64,000 nt of DNA from Providencia sp. PROV188 (GTDB taxonomy: Bacteria; Pseudomonadota; Gammaproteobacteria; Enterobacterales; Enterobacteriaceae). The notes under the pieces were generated by a model, which saw nothing but the letters and a program-made list of their open reading frames with translations, did no database searches and was not told the origin of the DNA. Location: the NCBI RefSeq assembly GCF_027595165.1, contig NZ_CP097291.1, forward strand, positions 2,604,001 through 2,668,000, in the 5' to 3' direction. Made by a program: the position numbers and the translations under genes. This document shows positions 43,791 to 54,725 of this stretch, piece after piece (the stretch's first letter is position 1; each line of letters starts with the position of its first letter).

Positions 43791-44612
43791 ATGAAACAAT
43801 GGCTTCTAATGGTAATCACACTGGCAACCTCATTGGTTGCCCATGGCGCTGACCGTTTAGTGACACTCGGTGGCGATGTAACTGAAATTGTCTATGCGCT
43901 CGGCGCACAAGATAGTCTGGTTGGGCGCGACAGTAGCAGTTTACATCCCGAGCAAGCAACTAAGTTGCCCGATGTCGGCTATATGCGAACACTAAACCCA
44001 GAAGGCGTGCTCTCTTTGCGTCCAACGTTGGTGCTCGCCAGTGAGCTTTCCCAACCTTCAATTTCATTAACCCAAATTGAAAAAAGCGGCGTTAAAGTGA
44101 TTAAAGTGACAGGAAAACCGAAATTAGAAGCCATTCCTGAAAAAATCACCACCATCGCCAATGCGGTGGGATTACCCGAGAACGGAAAAAAGTTAGTCGA
44201 ACAATTTAATGCCGAGCTACTCGCCATCCCCACTAGCCCTCTGAATAAAAAAGTGGTTTTCTTAATGAGCCATGGTGGAATACAACCGATGGCAGCTGGG
44301 CAAAAAACGGCAGCCGATAGCATGATCAAGGCCGTTGGTGCACAAAATGCCATGCAAAACTTCTCTAGCTATCGTCCGCTATCTCAAGAAGGTCTTATTT
44401 ACAGCCAGCCAGACCTCGTCGTGATCTCTGAGCAAGGTGTAAAATCCTTAGGTGGCGTTGACAAAGTTTGGGAATTACCGGGGTTAGCACTCACTCCTGC
44501 AGGAAAAAATCGTGCTCTTTTAGTCGTGGATGATACTGGTATGTTGAGCTTCAGCTTAAGCACCCCCAAAGTCATGCAGCAGTTAAGAGAGGCGTTAGAA
44601 AAAAGCGAATGA
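43791..44612 (+). CDS. hmuT: Periplasmic hemin-binding protein
   Basis: 273 aa from ATG 43791; signal peptide to H-G-A (about 19). The fold of cluster-A binding proteins, with RLVTLGGDVTEIVYALGAQDSLVGRD and VGYMRTLNPEGVLSLRPTLVLAS blocks. It carries haem from the receptor to HmuUV. The stop overlaps hmuU (ATGA). Confidence 0.93.
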   Translation: MKQWLLMVITLATSLVAHGADRLVTLGGDVTEIVYALGAQDSLVGRDSSSLHPEQATKLPDVGYMRTLNPEGVLSLRPTLVLASELSQPSISLTQIEKSGVKVIKVTGKPKLEAIPEKITTIANAVGLPENGKKLVEQFNAELLAIPTSPLNKKVVFLMSHGGIQPMAAGQKTAADSMIKAVGAQNAMQNFSSYRPLSQEGLIYSQPDLVVISEQGVKSLGGVDKVWELPGLALTPAGKNRALLVVDDTGMLSFSLSTPKVMQQLREALEKSE

Positions 44613-45610
44613 GCCGTTTTAAGCACCCTTTATTTAAAATTTTGATGTTATTGGTGTTACTGGGGGCAGTCACTTTGGCTGCCTCTACCGCTGGTGCAAT
44701 TAACTTACCGTTAAAAGTGCTTTGGTTTGCACCATCCACCGATCCTGACTGGCAAATTTGGCTCACCATTCGTCTACCAAGAGTGTTACTCGCCATTTTA
44801 GTGGGATTGGCTTTAGCGGTTTCCGGTGGGATGATGCAAGGGTTATTTCGCAACCCTCTCGCTGACCCTAGTTTATTAGGGGTAAGCAGTGGTGCCGCAT
44901 TGTGTGTGGCAGCATTCATCATTTTACCGTTCTCCTTACCCACATTAATGCTCAATTACGGCCATCTTGGCGCAGCATTCGTTGGCAGCTTAGCGGTTTC
45001 ACTGATCATTTTTAGCCTCAATCGTATGTCTAATGGCAATTTGGCACGGCTGCTATTAGCAGGAATTGCCATCAATGCCCTATGTATGTCACTAATTGGG
45101 GTACTGAGCTATATGAGTAATGACCAACAGTTACGCACATTTAGCTTGTGGATGATGGGGTCATTAGGCAATGTGAATTGGACATCGCTAGCGATTGCCG
45201 CCAGTGTGATTATCCCCACTTGCTTACTCTGCTTTTGGCAAGGCAATACATTGAATATTCTGCAATTAGGGGATGAAGATGCACACTATTTAGGGATAAA
45301 TGTTGAACGCAGTAAGTTTGTTTTATTATTCCTAAGCGCCCTATTAATTGGCTGCGCCGTTGCTATGAGTGGTGTGATTGGCTTTATCGGGCTCGTTGTT
45401 CCTCACTTAATACGTATGACATTGGGACCCGATCATCGTTGGCTTATTCCTGGTTCTGCCATTGTGGGTGCTTGCTTACTCTTAGTTGCCGATACCCTTG
45501 CTCGCACTTTAGCCGTTCCCGCAGAAATCCCCGTGGGCTTATTAACGGGTTTGATTGGCGGACCTTACTTTTTATGGCTAATACTGCGCCAACCTGCCGG
45601 AAGGATCTAA
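44609..45610 (+). CDS. hmuU: Hemin ABC transporter permease
   Basis: 333 aa, FecCD/BtuC family with about ten TM helices; IRLPRVLLAILVGLALAVSGGMMQGLFRNPLADPSLLGVSSGA is the family hallmark and VGLVVPHLIRMTLGPDHR the coupling region to the ATPase. ATGA overlap with hmuT. Confidence 0.94.
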   Translation: MSRFKHPLFKILMLLVLLGAVTLAASTAGAINLPLKVLWFAPSTDPDWQIWLTIRLPRVLLAILVGLALAVSGGMMQGLFRNPLADPSLLGVSSGAALCVAAFIILPFSLPTLMLNYGHLGAAFVGSLAVSLIIFSLNRMSNGNLARLLLAGIAINALCMSLIGVLSYMSNDQQLRTFSLWMMGSLGNVNWTSLAIAASVIIPTCLLCFWQGNTLNILQLGDEDAHYLGINVERSKFVLLFLSALLIGCAVAMSGVIGFIGLVVPHLIRMTLGPDHRWLIPGSAIVGACLLLVADTLARTLAVPAEIPVGLLTGLIGGPYFLWLILRQPAGRI

Positions 45611-45613
45611 CCG

Positions 45614-46393
45614 ATGCCCAATTTACTCGATGCTAAAAACCTCAGTTATCGTATTAATAATCGAACATTAATCGATGATATCAGTTTGTCTATACAGCAA
45701 AATCAAATGGTGGTGATTATTGGTCCTAATGGTGCGGGAAAATCCAGTTTATTGAAATTGCTCACAGGCTACACCTCCCCCTCTCAAGGTGAGTGCCAGC
45801 TAGAAGGTCGCCCATTACCTGAATGGGAGCCTCAAAGCCTCGCTAAAAAACGTGCCGTGATGAAACAGCATAGCCATTTACAGTTTGCGTTCAGTGTTGA
45901 GGATGTTGTGGCGATGGGAAGAACTCCTTATGGTTCTGAACATAAGCAACGCGCCATTGATATTGCTATGGAGCAAACCCACTGCACCCCACTACGCCAT
46001 CACGATTATCGCCAATTATCCGGTGGTGAACAGCAGCGTGTTCAGCTTGCGCGAGTGTTAGCTCAATTATGGCAACCGGAACCAACACCAGCCTGTTTAT
46101 TCCTTGATGAGCCTACTTCTGCCCTTGATTTATACCATCAACAGCACAGTTTGCGGCTATTGCATCAGCTTACCCGTGAAAGGCCGCTAGGCGTTTGTTG
46201 TGTGTTGCATGATTTGAACCTCACCGCACTCTATGCCGATAAAGTGTATCTTATTCATCAAGGGAAATTAGTTGTGGCTGGAACACCACAAGAAGTGTTA
46301 ACTACCGAGAATTTAACCCAGTGGTATCAAGCGGATTTAGGGGTACAGCCGCATCCAGAAACGGCAACCCCTCATGTGTATCTGCGCCATTAA
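45614..46393 (+). CDS. hmuV: Hemin ABC transporter ATPase
   Basis: 259 aa. Walker [10 protein letters not shown] (about 38-46), signature LSGGEQQR, Walker [13 protein letters not shown]. It powers HmuU. Three bases after hmuU. Last gene of the cluster; an imperfect hairpin at 46400-46443 follows (CGCGG/CCGCG with TTTCAT/ATGAA). Confidence 0.95.
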   Translation: MPNLLDAKNLSYRINNRTLIDDISLSIQQNQMVVIIGPNGAGKSSLLKLLTGYTSPSQGECQLEGRPLPEWEPQSLAKKRAVMKQHSHLQFAFSVEDVVAMGRTPYGSEHKQRAIDIAMEQTHCTPLRHHDYRQLSGGEQQRVQLARVLAQLWQPEPTPACLFLDEPTSALDLYHQQHSLRLLHQLTRERPLGVCCVLHDLNLTALYADKVYLIHQGKLVVAGTPQEVLTTENLTQWYQADLGVQPHPETATPHVYLRH

Positions 46394-46449
46394 TAAACAG
46401 CCGCGGCTTTCATCATGCTCTATCACATAATGAAGACCGCGACTTAACA

Positions 46450-47367
46450 TCATAATAAATTGAAGTATTTATTTGGCTTCGGTGGTGGCGGTAACTGCTT
46501 AGCATCAATCATATCAAGAGCATTGCGTTCAAGCCCGTTACATAACGCATTCAGTGGCAAGCTGTTATCCAGCACATCGAATGGGTCTTCCAATTGTTCC
46601 GCTAATGCATCCCACGCCAAGAACGTATAGGAAACAAATACTGAAACCAAAGGCGTCATGTAATGTAAATCCCCCACCAACGCAAACGGTAATAATGTAC
46701 AAAATAAATAGACCGTACGTTGCAGGATCAATGTATAAGCGAAGGGGATCGGCGTATTCGAAATACGTTCACAGCCGCCTAAAACTTCAGATAACCCGTT
46801 CACATCTTTATTGATAGACTGAAACAGCACATCGCTGATCAGATTGTTATCTCGCAATGCCCCGACACTCAAACCAATATGCATAAGAATTCGGCTGGTG
46901 GGAAAAGGGCTTCTAATAACATCTAAAAAAACATCTCGCGGCAATAAACGATACAAATCTATATTTGGGTTAGTACGTCTAAGTTCGTGATTTAAGCTCC
47001 AACTAAACGCAATCAACAAATTAGCAAATGTGCGATGCGCTTCAGGATCATTCGGCAATAATCCTTTTATGTTTCTTAAAATATTACGTTGGTTGGTTAA
47101 TATTGCGCCCCAAAGCGTTCTTGCTTCAACTAAGCGGCTGTAGCAGGCGTTATTACGGAACCCCAAAAAGATAGCTATTGCTATCCCTAATAAGCTAAAT
47201 GGGGCTATTGTCAGATGGATCCCTAATTGCTCGTACCATTGATAGATTAAAATAGCGACAATGGACATCATAATATTAAGCGATAATCTAAAGGTGATTT
47301 TAGACAGCACGGAACCGTGCCAGTCGAACAACCTAAAGAACCAGTGTTGATGCGGGCGAATGACCAT
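46450..47367 (-). CDS. yneE: Bestrophin-family channel protein
   Basis: 305 aa. Four TM regions and the family blocks HGSVLSKITFRLSLN, FLGFRNNACYSRLVEARTLWG and LEDPFD-x-LDNSLPLNALC. Bacterial bestrophins form pentameric channels for cations or anions. Same length as E. coli YneE. Stands alone; a 10-bp inverted repeat lies about 100 bp upstream. Confidence 0.92.
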   Translation of the reverse strand: MVIRPHQHWFFRLFDWHGSVLSKITFRLSLNIMMSIVAILIYQWYEQLGIHLTIAPFSLLGIAIAIFLGFRNNACYSRLVEARTLWGAILTNQRNILRNIKGLLPNDPEAHRTFANLLIAFSWSLNHELRRTNPNIDLYRLLPRDVFLDVIRSPFPTSRILMHIGLSVGALRDNNLISDVLFQSINKDVNGLSEVLGGCERISNTPIPFAYTLILQRTVYLFCTLLPFALVGDLHYMTPLVSVFVSYTFLAWDALAEQLEDPFDVLDNSLPLNALCNGLERNALDMIDAKQLPPPPKPNKYFNLL

Positions 47368-47870
47368 AAATTAATAGTAATTGAAAGGATAGTTATGTGT
47401 GATGATTATCACATAAATTATTTTGGCAATCCATATTTTGATGATCTCATCAATTTACTCACCTTAAGCTAAATAGTTTAGTAATAAACTATTTAATTGT
47501 TTATCTATTCTATCATCTATTTATTATTTTTCATTTTTTAAGATTTCAGGTATTGACTCAGATTAATTTATAATTAATTTAACCTAGGCAATACTAGCAT
47601 TTGAAATGCTTATTTAATTTAAAATTAATAACCAAGTAAATTAAACAATTTATATACAGCACGCAAATATAATCAATTGATTAATTTTTGGTTATATTTT
47701 GATTAAATATCAAATAGCTAGCATTGTATTAAGTTAAATTCTTAAGGAACTCTTAATATTAGCGGCAATATTACCGTTATCATTTAATCATCATTTAAAA
47801 AATGATTAATATAATTCCAATTATAAAAAAATTAATAAAATTTTAATTTATTAAGAATGGTTGTTTGTTT
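47368..47870. other. AT-rich divergent intergenic region
   Basis: 503 bp between the leftward bestrophin gene and the rightward ATP-grasp gene. The only structure is a perfect 10-bp inverted repeat at 47471-47494 (AAATAGTTTA, GTAA, TAAACTATTT). A TTGACT at 47553 lacks a well-spaced -10. No coding frame seen. Confidence 0.5.
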
Positions 47871-48812
47871 ATGAAAAAAACAGAATATTTTCTAAAAAAA
47901 TTCCGTGCGCTAATCATGAGTGACAAAAGTTATCTCACGAATAAATTTATTAAAAAATTAGGGTATTACCCTAACTTTAATGCGCCGAAAAGCTTTAATG
48001 AAAAAGTGAATTTCCGTATGATCCATGACCGAAATCCACTGCATAGTCAATTCGCCGATAAACTCGCGGTGCGTGACTATGTTACGCAGACTATCGGGCA
48101 AGAACATATCGTTCCTATTCTCGCCACTTATCAACATGTGGATGAAATTGATATTACGAAACTGCCCCAGCGCTTTGTATTGAAATGCACCCACGACAGC
48201 GGCAGCAGTATTATTTGCACCGATAAATCACAGTTTGATTTACAAAAAGCCAAAGACAAGCTGTCATTCCATTTACTCAAAAATCTCTATTACATTACTC
48301 GTGAACGCCATTATAAAAATATTCCTGCGCAGATTATTTGCGAGGAATATATCGATTTGTTTGAGCAGAAAAAGAGAAAGCTAGTACCCGAAACCTGCCG
48401 CATTCATTGTTTCTCGGGTAAACCCGTTTACGCAGAAATCGATTATACCGACGAAGATGGCACCGAGTTTATCAACCTTTATGATACGGAATGGCAATTG
48501 CAGCCGGTCAGTTTTGGTTATCCTCAAATGCTAGAACCGGTCAGTGAACCAACACAATTTAGAGAGATGCTAAGATTAGCTGAAATTTTAGTGACGCCAT
48601 TCGATTATTGCCGAGCTGACTTTTTAATGGCAGAAAACAAACTCTATTTTAGTGAACTTACCTTCGCACCCAATGCGGGACGTACCGTGATCAGCCCACT
48701 CTCTTGGGACTTTAAACTTGGAGAGTTATGGGAGCAGAAAATCACAACGCCAAACATGCTTCATTCACGCAAACCTGAGCTCGTACTCGCCAACCTCAAT
48801 AAGAAAAAATAG
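47871..48812 (+). CDS. TupA-like ATP-grasp protein
   Basis: 313 aa from ATG 47871. The FNEKVNFRMIHDRNPLHSQFADKLAVRDYV block near the N-terminus and VLKCTHDSGSSIICTD, EEYID, and CRADFLMAENKLYFSELTFAPNAG near the C-terminus match the TupA-like ATP-grasp family. Relatives occur in polysaccharide, capsule and teichuronopeptide gene clusters, where they ligate amino acids to sugars. Here it is solitary, so the acceptor is unknown. Confidence 0.85.
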   Translation: MKKTEYFLKKFRALIMSDKSYLTNKFIKKLGYYPNFNAPKSFNEKVNFRMIHDRNPLHSQFADKLAVRDYVTQTIGQEHIVPILATYQHVDEIDITKLPQRFVLKCTHDSGSSIICTDKSQFDLQKAKDKLSFHLLKNLYYITRERHYKNIPAQIICEEYIDLFEQKKRKLVPETCRIHCFSGKPVYAEIDYTDEDGTEFINLYDTEWQLQPVSFGYPQMLEPVSEPTQFREMLRLAEILVTPFDYCRADFLMAENKLYFSELTFAPNAGRTVISPLSWDFKLGELWEQKITTPNMLHSRKPELVLANLNKKK

Positions 48813-48819
48813 CCATAAA

Positions 48820-48856
48820 AAAACGCGCTACTCATTCAAGATAGCGCGTTTTTTTT
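48820..48856 (+). terminator. Terminator after the ATP-grasp gene
   Basis: AACGCGCTA/TAGCGCGTT stem (48822-48830 with 48842-48850) followed by a long T-run; A-run on the other side makes it work for both strands. Confidence 0.88.
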
Positions 48857-48889
48857 CATTACTAGTGGCGAGCAATTTATCAAGCACGG

Positions 48890-50047
48890 TCAGTTTGCCA
48901 ATACACTTGCCTTACGACGTAAACTTGCAATCAGCATATAAATTGCCGTCACTAACAGCACAATAAAGAAGAAATTCGTTAACCCGCTATGTTGTTCTAA
49001 CATTGTTCCCGCTGCGATAGGTCCCATCGCAGAGCCCACACTATAACTAAATAACATCACTTGGGTCGCTGCCACAATAAATGACGAGTCCAAATTATCA
49101 CACGCTAAAGTGATCGCTATCGGATACAAGGCAAATGATGACATTCCTAGCAGGGCTAGCGCCACAATCATCACCACATAATCTGATGAGATGTAAATCA
49201 TACCCATCGCAAAAACACCTAATAATGAAACCATGGCTAATAATAAGGTTTTGCTCATCATTACTGACAATTTACTGATCACTGGCTGAATTAACATGCC
49301 ACCCAAAATAATGGATGCCATCAAAACACCAACTTGATCCGTCGTAAAATTATCTTTTTTCAGTGATAGCGGCATTAGCCCATAAATGGTTCCCATCACA
49401 ATACCGGATACCATACACCCCATAATAGCTGGCTTACTTAAACGAGTGATCTGCTTAAATGATAATTTTTGATGCAAGCCACTTGCTGGTTGCCCTTGAC
49501 GTACCAATAAAGGCGGTAAAACTGCCACTAGCAGTAAACCGAGTACCACAATAAAAGGAACAACGCCCTGAGTACCAATCACACCAATAGCAAGCTGCCC
49601 AAGTGTTGTTCCCCCATATAACGAGGTCATATAGAAACTCAGTCGTTTTGCTCGCTCTTTTGGATTATCACCAATCAGTAACCAAGATTCCACCACGACA
49701 AAAATTCCTGCTACCGCAATACCCGCAATTAAACGATTTGGTAGCCAAGCTTCAATTGTCGGTGTCCATGGCAGTAAAACAACCGTTGCTGCCAACATTA
49801 ATAAGAAACTAATAAAGGAGAGACGGTGACCAATTTTTGCGATCACAGGCTCAATCATCATTGAGCCAATTAATAAACCAATATAGTAGGCACTCGCTAA
49901 CCAGCCTGCATATTGCGTATCAATGTCAAAGCTACCCATTGATAACGGGATCAAGCTCATCAAGTAACCTGAAGCAATAGCAAATAGTGTTAAGCCTGCA
50001 ACAGGTACAAAGGTATTGTCGCCTTTACGCATTAACATGGTGGACAT
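48890..50047 (-). CDS. ycaD: YcaD-type MFS transporter
   Basis: 385 aa from ATG 50047, with AGGA seven bases upstream (a GTG two codons earlier is weaker). Twelve TM helices; GMSSFALYPIAITLACDNL and VVESWLLIGDNPKERAKRLSFYM are typical of the YcaD/MFS-1 group. Substrate unknown. Confidence 0.88.
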   Translation of the reverse strand: MSTMLMRKGDNTFVPVAGLTLFAIASGYLMSLIPLSMGSFDIDTQYAGWLASAYYIGLLIGSMMIEPVIAKIGHRLSFISFLLMLAATVVLLPWTPTIEAWLPNRLIAGIAVAGIFVVVESWLLIGDNPKERAKRLSFYMTSLYGGTTLGQLAIGVIGTQGVVPFIVVLGLLLVAVLPPLLVRQGQPASGLHQKLSFKQITRLSKPAIMGCMVSGIVMGTIYGLMPLSLKKDNFTTDQVGVLMASIILGGMLIQPVISKLSVMMSKTLLLAMVSLLGVFAMGMIYISSDYVVMIVALALLGMSSFALYPIAITLACDNLDSSFIVAATQVMLFSYSVGSAMGPIAAGTMLEQHSGLTNFFFIVLLVTAIYMLIASLRRKASVLAN

Positions 50048-50560
50048 TTTCACGTCCTACTCTCCAAAAATAAGATAAATATTGTGCGCTGCAGACGTCG
50101 ATAATCACGGCAAAATCATTCATAAAAATGAATATATTTTAGCGACTGGTGCAGTGATGAAATTAAATAGATGAGGCTAATTTGAGCGCAATATAGATCT
50201 TTCAAGACCGGAATGACAATGAGAAAAACTAATGATGACTAGTAAATTTATTTATGTGAGAAAAATCACGTTTTTTTATGCAGTAAAACCCCCTAGAAAA
50301 TCGTCATAAAAACAAATAATTCATTTAATATCAATATTATAAAAAGAAAACCGAAAAATCCCTATCGTTACTTTTTGAAACAAAACTTCCTACTTCCATC
50401 CTCTCTTTCAAAATATATTTATCACTTTTCTTAAAAAGAAATCTATTCAAAACTATTTTTGCTAATTAATTAGCCTCAGGCTTATCAATATACTTAATTA
50501 GTGGTATTTATTACTCAAACGCCCATTCTTTATAAATTATTATCTTTTTTTAATAATCAT
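50048..50560. other. Intergenic region upstream of the MFS gene
   Basis: AT-rich, holding the MFS promoter. No coding frame, RNA gene or repeat seen until the tandem repeat at 50561. Confidence 0.45.
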
Positions 50561-50618
50561 CTTCTAACTTCTGGTTGTCTTCTAACTGTCTTCTAACTTC
50601 GAGTTGCCTTCTAACTAG
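50561..50618. repeat. Two 29-bp tandem repeats built of CTTCTAACT
   Basis: CTTCTAACT starts at 50561, 50579, 50590 and 50608, giving two imperfect 29-bp units that run directly into the ERIC element. Confidence 0.7.
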
Positions 50619-50723
50619 TTTTTGCTGTGGCAAGGCGGTAAGCATCAGTTAGCCTGGGGAGCATACATAAGTATGTGACTCAGGTAACTTATGCGAAACC
50701 AACACAGCCACAGTGAAAACTAG
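50615..50723. repeat. ERIC (IRU) element
   Basis: About 109 bp. Outer arms CTAGTTTTTGCTGTGGC and GCCACAGTGAAAACTAG pair at 15 of 17 positions, and the centre contains ACATAAGTATGTGACT with flanking CCTGGGGAG, as in the ERIC core. The right arm includes the stop codon of prpR, so the element forms the end of that gene. Confidence 0.78.
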
Positions 50724-52297
50724 GACGAAGACAAGCGTCGCCATAAAGTTGTCCGACTGATACCGAGAAACTCCGCCACCGCCTTACGATCCCCATTAAA
50801 CCTTGCCATCACTTCCTCTAGCGTCTCGGTTCCTTCCTGCGTCTTTGCCGGATTTACCTTTGTTTTCCTTTCTGGCGATAGCATCTTGAGCATGTCTGGA
50901 TTGATGCTTTTATCCGCATAGGCACTACAATAGAGCGCGACACGCTCCATTAAGTTACGTAATTCTCGTACATTGCCTGGCCATGAATAGGAGAGAAAAA
51001 AGTCTCGACAACTGAGAAGTTGCTTAACTCTAAAGGCTGGAAGAGGCAGTTGTAATCCGGCAAAAGCAAGTTTCAATAATCGTTCTGCAAGCGTGAAAAT
51101 ATCCTCATTACGCTCTGATAATGCGGGAACTTTCATGCGAAGAACACCTAGGCGATAGAAAAGATCGCCACGGAATTTGCCTTGCGCTACCCATTCATCA
51201 AGGTCGCAGTGGGTCGCACAGATAACACGAACGTTAACCTGTAGCGGTCGATACCCTCCTACTCGTACCACGGAACGCTCTTCTAACACCCGCAATAACC
51301 GAGTTTGTAACGCTATTGGCATCTCGCCGATTTCATCAAGAAAAAGGGTTCCCCCATTCGCTAGTTCAAACAACCCTGCTCGACCGCCTCTACGCGAGCC
51401 AGTAAATGCGCCTTCTTCGTAACCAAACAGTTCCGCTTCCAGTAATGTTTCAGGAATGGCACCACAGTTGACGGCCACAAATGGCATTTGCTGTTTACTG
51501 CGTTTTTGCTGATTAAACAAACTGTATTCGTGATGAATAGCTTGGGCCACCATCTCTTTCCCCGTGCCACTTTCACCTTGTATTAACACCGTGGCATCTG
51601 AACGGGCATACAACATAATGGTTTGACGAACTCGCTCCATTGCAGGCGACAAACCAATCAGGTCATTAATCGTGTGTCTAACTTTTGCTGTATTCAGTTG
51701 AGGATAACGTGATTGCTCAGTCACATGGCGATGGGACATTCTGCTGAGCTCAATCGCATCAGAAAAGGCTTGTCGAATGGTCTGTGTCGAGTAGATAAAA
51801 ATCCCTGTCATACCCATTTCTTCAGCAAGATCTGTAATTAATCCCGCTCCCACAATGACTTTTACCCCCATGGCTTTTAGTGCTTTTAGTTGTGCTCGAG
51901 CATCTTCGGCAGTGACATAGCTGCGCTGTTCAATCTGTAATCCAAAATTATGTTGAAACTGCTCTAATGCAGGGATAATTTTTTGATAACTAATAATGCC
52001 AACTTTATCGCTAATTTCCCGAGCCTTCGCTAATGCTTGCATCACATCAAAGCCATTAATATTCACAATAATAACGGGAACCGAAACATGACTTTTTAAA
52101 TATGCCCCATTAGAGCCTGCGCTGATAATCGCGTCACAATGCCCCTTCTTTAAACGGCGTCGAACTTCTTCCGCGGCTTGCTCAAAACCGATATTCAGTG
52201 GAGTGATGTCAGCTTGTGCACTAAATTCAGGGCTAATATCACGAAATAGCGTGTAAAGACGAGATACTGACACCGTCCAAATAATGGGTTTATCCAT
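50720..52297 (-). CDS. prpR: PrpR, sigma-54 activator of propionate catabolism
   Basis: 525 aa. PrpR_N sensor domain 1-190 (2-methylcitrate receptor), AAA+ domain about 210-440 with GESGTGKE (Walker A), GAFTGS loop and the usual LFLDEIGEM Walker B, and a C-terminal Fis-type HTH ([19 protein letters not shown]). Divergent from prpBCD. The stop codon lies in the arm of an ERIC element. Confidence 0.95.
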   Translation of the reverse strand: MDKPIIWTVSVSRLYTLFRDISPEFSAQADITPLNIGFEQAAEEVRRRLKKGHCDAIISAGSNGAYLKSHVSVPVIIVNINGFDVMQALAKAREISDKVGIISYQKIIPALEQFQHNFGLQIEQRSYVTAEDARAQLKALKAMGVKVIVGAGLITDLAEEMGMTGIFIYSTQTIRQAFSDAIELSRMSHRHVTEQSRYPQLNTAKVRHTINDLIGLSPAMERVRQTIMLYARSDATVLIQGESGTGKEMVAQAIHHEYSLFNQQKRSKQQMPFVAVNCGAIPETLLEAELFGYEEGAFTGSRRGGRAGLFELANGGTLFLDEIGEMPIALQTRLLRVLEERSVVRVGGYRPLQVNVRVICATHCDLDEWVAQGKFRGDLFYRLGVLRMKVPALSERNEDIFTLAERLLKLAFAGLQLPLPAFRVKQLLSCRDFFLSYSWPGNVRELRNLMERVALYCSAYADKSINPDMLKMLSPERKTKVNPAKTQEGTETLEEVMARFNGDRKAVAEFLGISRTTLWRRLSSS

Positions 52298-52348
52298 TGT
52301 TCTCCTCCACTGGGTTTACTTCTACGCGGGGTTTGCTTCGCGCTGTGA

Positions 52349-52394
52349 TGTTTCACTTTTGTTTCATGAAACAATATATCGACTCAATGAAACA
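52349..52394. promoter_or_regulatory. PrpR upstream binding sites
   Basis: A perfect palindrome TGTTTCATGAAACA (52360-52373) flanked by half sites TGTTTCAC (52349-52356) and ATGAAACA (52387-52394). It lies 130 bp upstream of the sigma-54 promoter, the usual distance for enhancer sites. Confidence 0.75.
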
Positions 52395-52500
52395 TGCTAA
52401 CCAATTGGTTAAAAAATGGCTTTCTTGTCACATAAAAATAAAAGCTTTTATCTTATTGATATTTAAAACTTAATAATAACCTCACGCTTTCCTTCTGAAC

Positions 52501-52515
52501 TGGCACATCAATTGC
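52501..52515 (+). promoter_or_regulatory. Sigma-54 promoter of prpBCD
   Basis: TGGCAC-N5-TTGC: GG and GC at the -24/-12 spacing, a consensus sigma-54 promoter. Transcription would start near 52526, 65 bp before prpB. Confidence 0.9.
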
Positions 52516-52591
52516 TACCTAACTATAGTTAGTAAAAGTCATATCGTTAGTAAAAGTCATTTACACATGATTAACCAACTCCGAGGTGTTT

Positions 52592-53482
52592 ATGTCTAGC
52601 CGTTCCGCAGGTCAAAAATTTCGAGATGCCGTTAACAGCGAATCCCCTCTTCAATTGGTCGGTACTATCAATGCAAACCATGCACTCCTTGCTCAACAAG
52701 CTGGGTATAAAGCCATTTATTTGTCTGGCGGCGGCGTGGCGGCTGGTTCATTAGGGATCCCAGATTTAGGCATTTCTACACTGGATGATGTGCTGATTGA
52801 TATTCGTCGCATTACTGATGTCTGTGATTTACCGTTAATGGTGGATGCGGATATTGGTTTTGGTCCTTCCGCATTTAACGTAGCCCGTACCGTCAAGTCG
52901 ATGGCGAAAGCGGGTGCTGCTGGGCTGCACTTGGAAGACCAAGTTGGCGCGAAGCGTTGTGGTCATCGCCCTAATAAAGAAATTGTGTCCACTCAAGAAA
53001 TGGTTGACCGAATCAAAGCTGCTGTCGATGCAAGAACAGATGAAAATTTTGTCATCATGGCACGCACTGATGCGCTGGCCGTTGAAGGGCTTGAGGCAGC
53101 TTTAGAGCGAGCAAGTGCTTACATCGAGGCGGGTGCCGATATGCTGTTTCCCGAAGCGATTACTGAGTTAGGCATGTATCAGCAATTTACTCAACATACG
53201 CAAGTGCCTGTATTAGCTAACTTAACTGAATTTGGTCAAACTCCGCTGTTTACTTTAGATGAGTTACGAAGTGTCGGCATTGCCATCGCCTTGTATCCAC
53301 TTTCCGCTTTTCGTGCCATGAATAAAGCCGCTGAGCAGGTATATAACACCTTACGCCAGCAAGGCACCCAGAAAAATGTCGTGTCACTTATGCAGACTCG
53401 TGAAGAGCTCTATAAATCCATTAATTACTATCAGTATGAAGAAAAACTGGATGCGTTATTTTCACAAAATAAAAAACGCTAA
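52592..53482 (+). CDS. prpB: 2-methylisocitrate lyase
   Basis: 296 aa from ATG 52592 (GAGG five bases upstream), the length of E. coli PrpB. Catalytic loop KRCGHR (about 121-126) and metal ligand region DADIGFG are present. It splits methylisocitrate to pyruvate and succinate, last step of the methylcitrate cycle. Confidence 0.96.
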   Translation: MSSRSAGQKFRDAVNSESPLQLVGTINANHALLAQQAGYKAIYLSGGGVAAGSLGIPDLGISTLDDVLIDIRRITDVCDLPLMVDADIGFGPSAFNVARTVKSMAKAGAAGLHLEDQVGAKRCGHRPNKEIVSTQEMVDRIKAAVDARTDENFVIMARTDALAVEGLEAALERASAYIEAGADMLFPEAITELGMYQQFTQHTQVPVLANLTEFGQTPLFTLDELRSVGIAIALYPLSAFRAMNKAAEQVYNTLRQQGTQKNVVSLMQTREELYKSINYYQYEEKLDALFSQNKKR

Positions 53483-53553
53483 TTTCTTTTCTTGCAGCAC
53501 ATAAACCGTGAATCGAGCAAGTTGTAATCTCTTCTGCCCCCTACAAGGAATCA

Positions 53554-54711
53554 ATGATGAATGAGCAACTTAAAAGTACTGGTTTCAAACCCAAAAAATC
53601 AGTCGCCTTATCAGGCGTAACCGCTGGCAATACGGCACTTTGTACCGTAGGTCGAAATGGTAATGACCTCCACTATCGGGGCTATGATATCCACGATTTA
53701 GCCACTCAGTGTGAATATGAAGAAGTCGCCTATTTACTTATCCACGATAAACTCCCTAACCGCACTGAATTGTCAGCGTACAAAGAAAAACTTAAACCTC
53801 TAAGGGGTTTGCCGACAAATGTAAAGCAAACATTAGAGTCCATCCCTGCCAATACGCATCCGATGGATGTCATTCGCACTGGCGTTTCGATGATGGGCTG
53901 TGTATTACCAGAAAAAGATGTGCATACAGTCGCTGGCGCTAAAGATATTGCCGACCGATTACTTGCATCTCTGGGTTCCATTTTGCTGTATTGGTACCAC
54001 TTTAGCCACCATGGTCGCCGTATTGAAACCATGACTGATGATGACTCCATTGGCGCCCATTTTTTGCATCTGTTACACGGTAAAAAACCATCTCCTCAGT
54101 GGGAAAAATTCATGCATATTGCCTCTATTTTATATGCAGAACATGAGTTTAACGCCTCAACATTTGCAGCTCGTGTGATTGCTGGAACGGGCACCGATTT
54201 TTACTCAGCAATTACAGGTGCCATTGCGGCGTTAAGGGGACCGAAGCATGGTGGCGCCAATGAAGTTTCATTAGAAATTCAGCAACGCTATGCCTCTATT
54301 GAGGAGGCGGAACAAGACATCGTGGCTCGAATTAAAAACTCAGAAGTTATTATTGGCTTTGGTCACCCCGTTTATACCTTGGCTGATCCCCGCCATCCAA
54401 TCATCAAATCCGTCGCCTTACAGCTTTCAGAACAAAGTATGAATCGGCATTTGTACACCATTGCAGATCATATTGAATCCGTTATGAAACGTGAAAAAAA
54501 CATGTTTCCTAATCTAGATTGGTTCTCTGCGGTGGTTTATCACTTAATGGGCGTTCCTACGGCGATGTACACCCCATTGTTTGCCATCGCACGGATTGCG
54601 GGATGGTCAGCTCATGTGATTGAACAACGCCAAGATAATAAAATTATTCGTCCTTCAGCAAACTACACTGGCCCAGAAAATAAACTCTTTGTTCCCATTG
54701 AACAGCGCTAA
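53554..54711 (+). CDS. prpC: 2-methylcitrate synthase
   Basis: 385 aa, citrate synthase fold with GGANE, GFGHPVY and the catalytic His/Asp region. Two ATG codons stand together; AAGGA favours 53554 or 53557. It condenses propionyl-CoA with oxaloacetate. Second gene of the prp operon. Confidence 0.95.
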   Translation: MMNEQLKSTGFKPKKSVALSGVTAGNTALCTVGRNGNDLHYRGYDIHDLATQCEYEEVAYLLIHDKLPNRTELSAYKEKLKPLRGLPTNVKQTLESIPANTHPMDVIRTGVSMMGCVLPEKDVHTVAGAKDIADRLLASLGSILLYWYHFSHHGRRIETMTDDDSIGAHFLHLLHGKKPSPQWEKFMHIASILYAEHEFNASTFAARVIAGTGTDFYSAITGAIAALRGPKHGGANEVSLEIQQRYASIEEAEQDIVARIKNSEVIIGFGHPVYTLADPRHPIIKSVALQLSEQSMNRHLYTIADHIESVMKREKNMFPNLDWFSAVVYHLMGVPTAMYTPLFAIARIAGWSAHVIEQRQDNKIIRPSANYTGPENKLFVPIEQR

Positions 54712-54725
54712 TTAAGGTAAAAATA

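Noticed and set aside
50561..50618. CRISPR-like array at the CTTCTAACT repeats
   Set aside because: Only two imperfect 29-bp units without spacers, adjoining an ERIC element.
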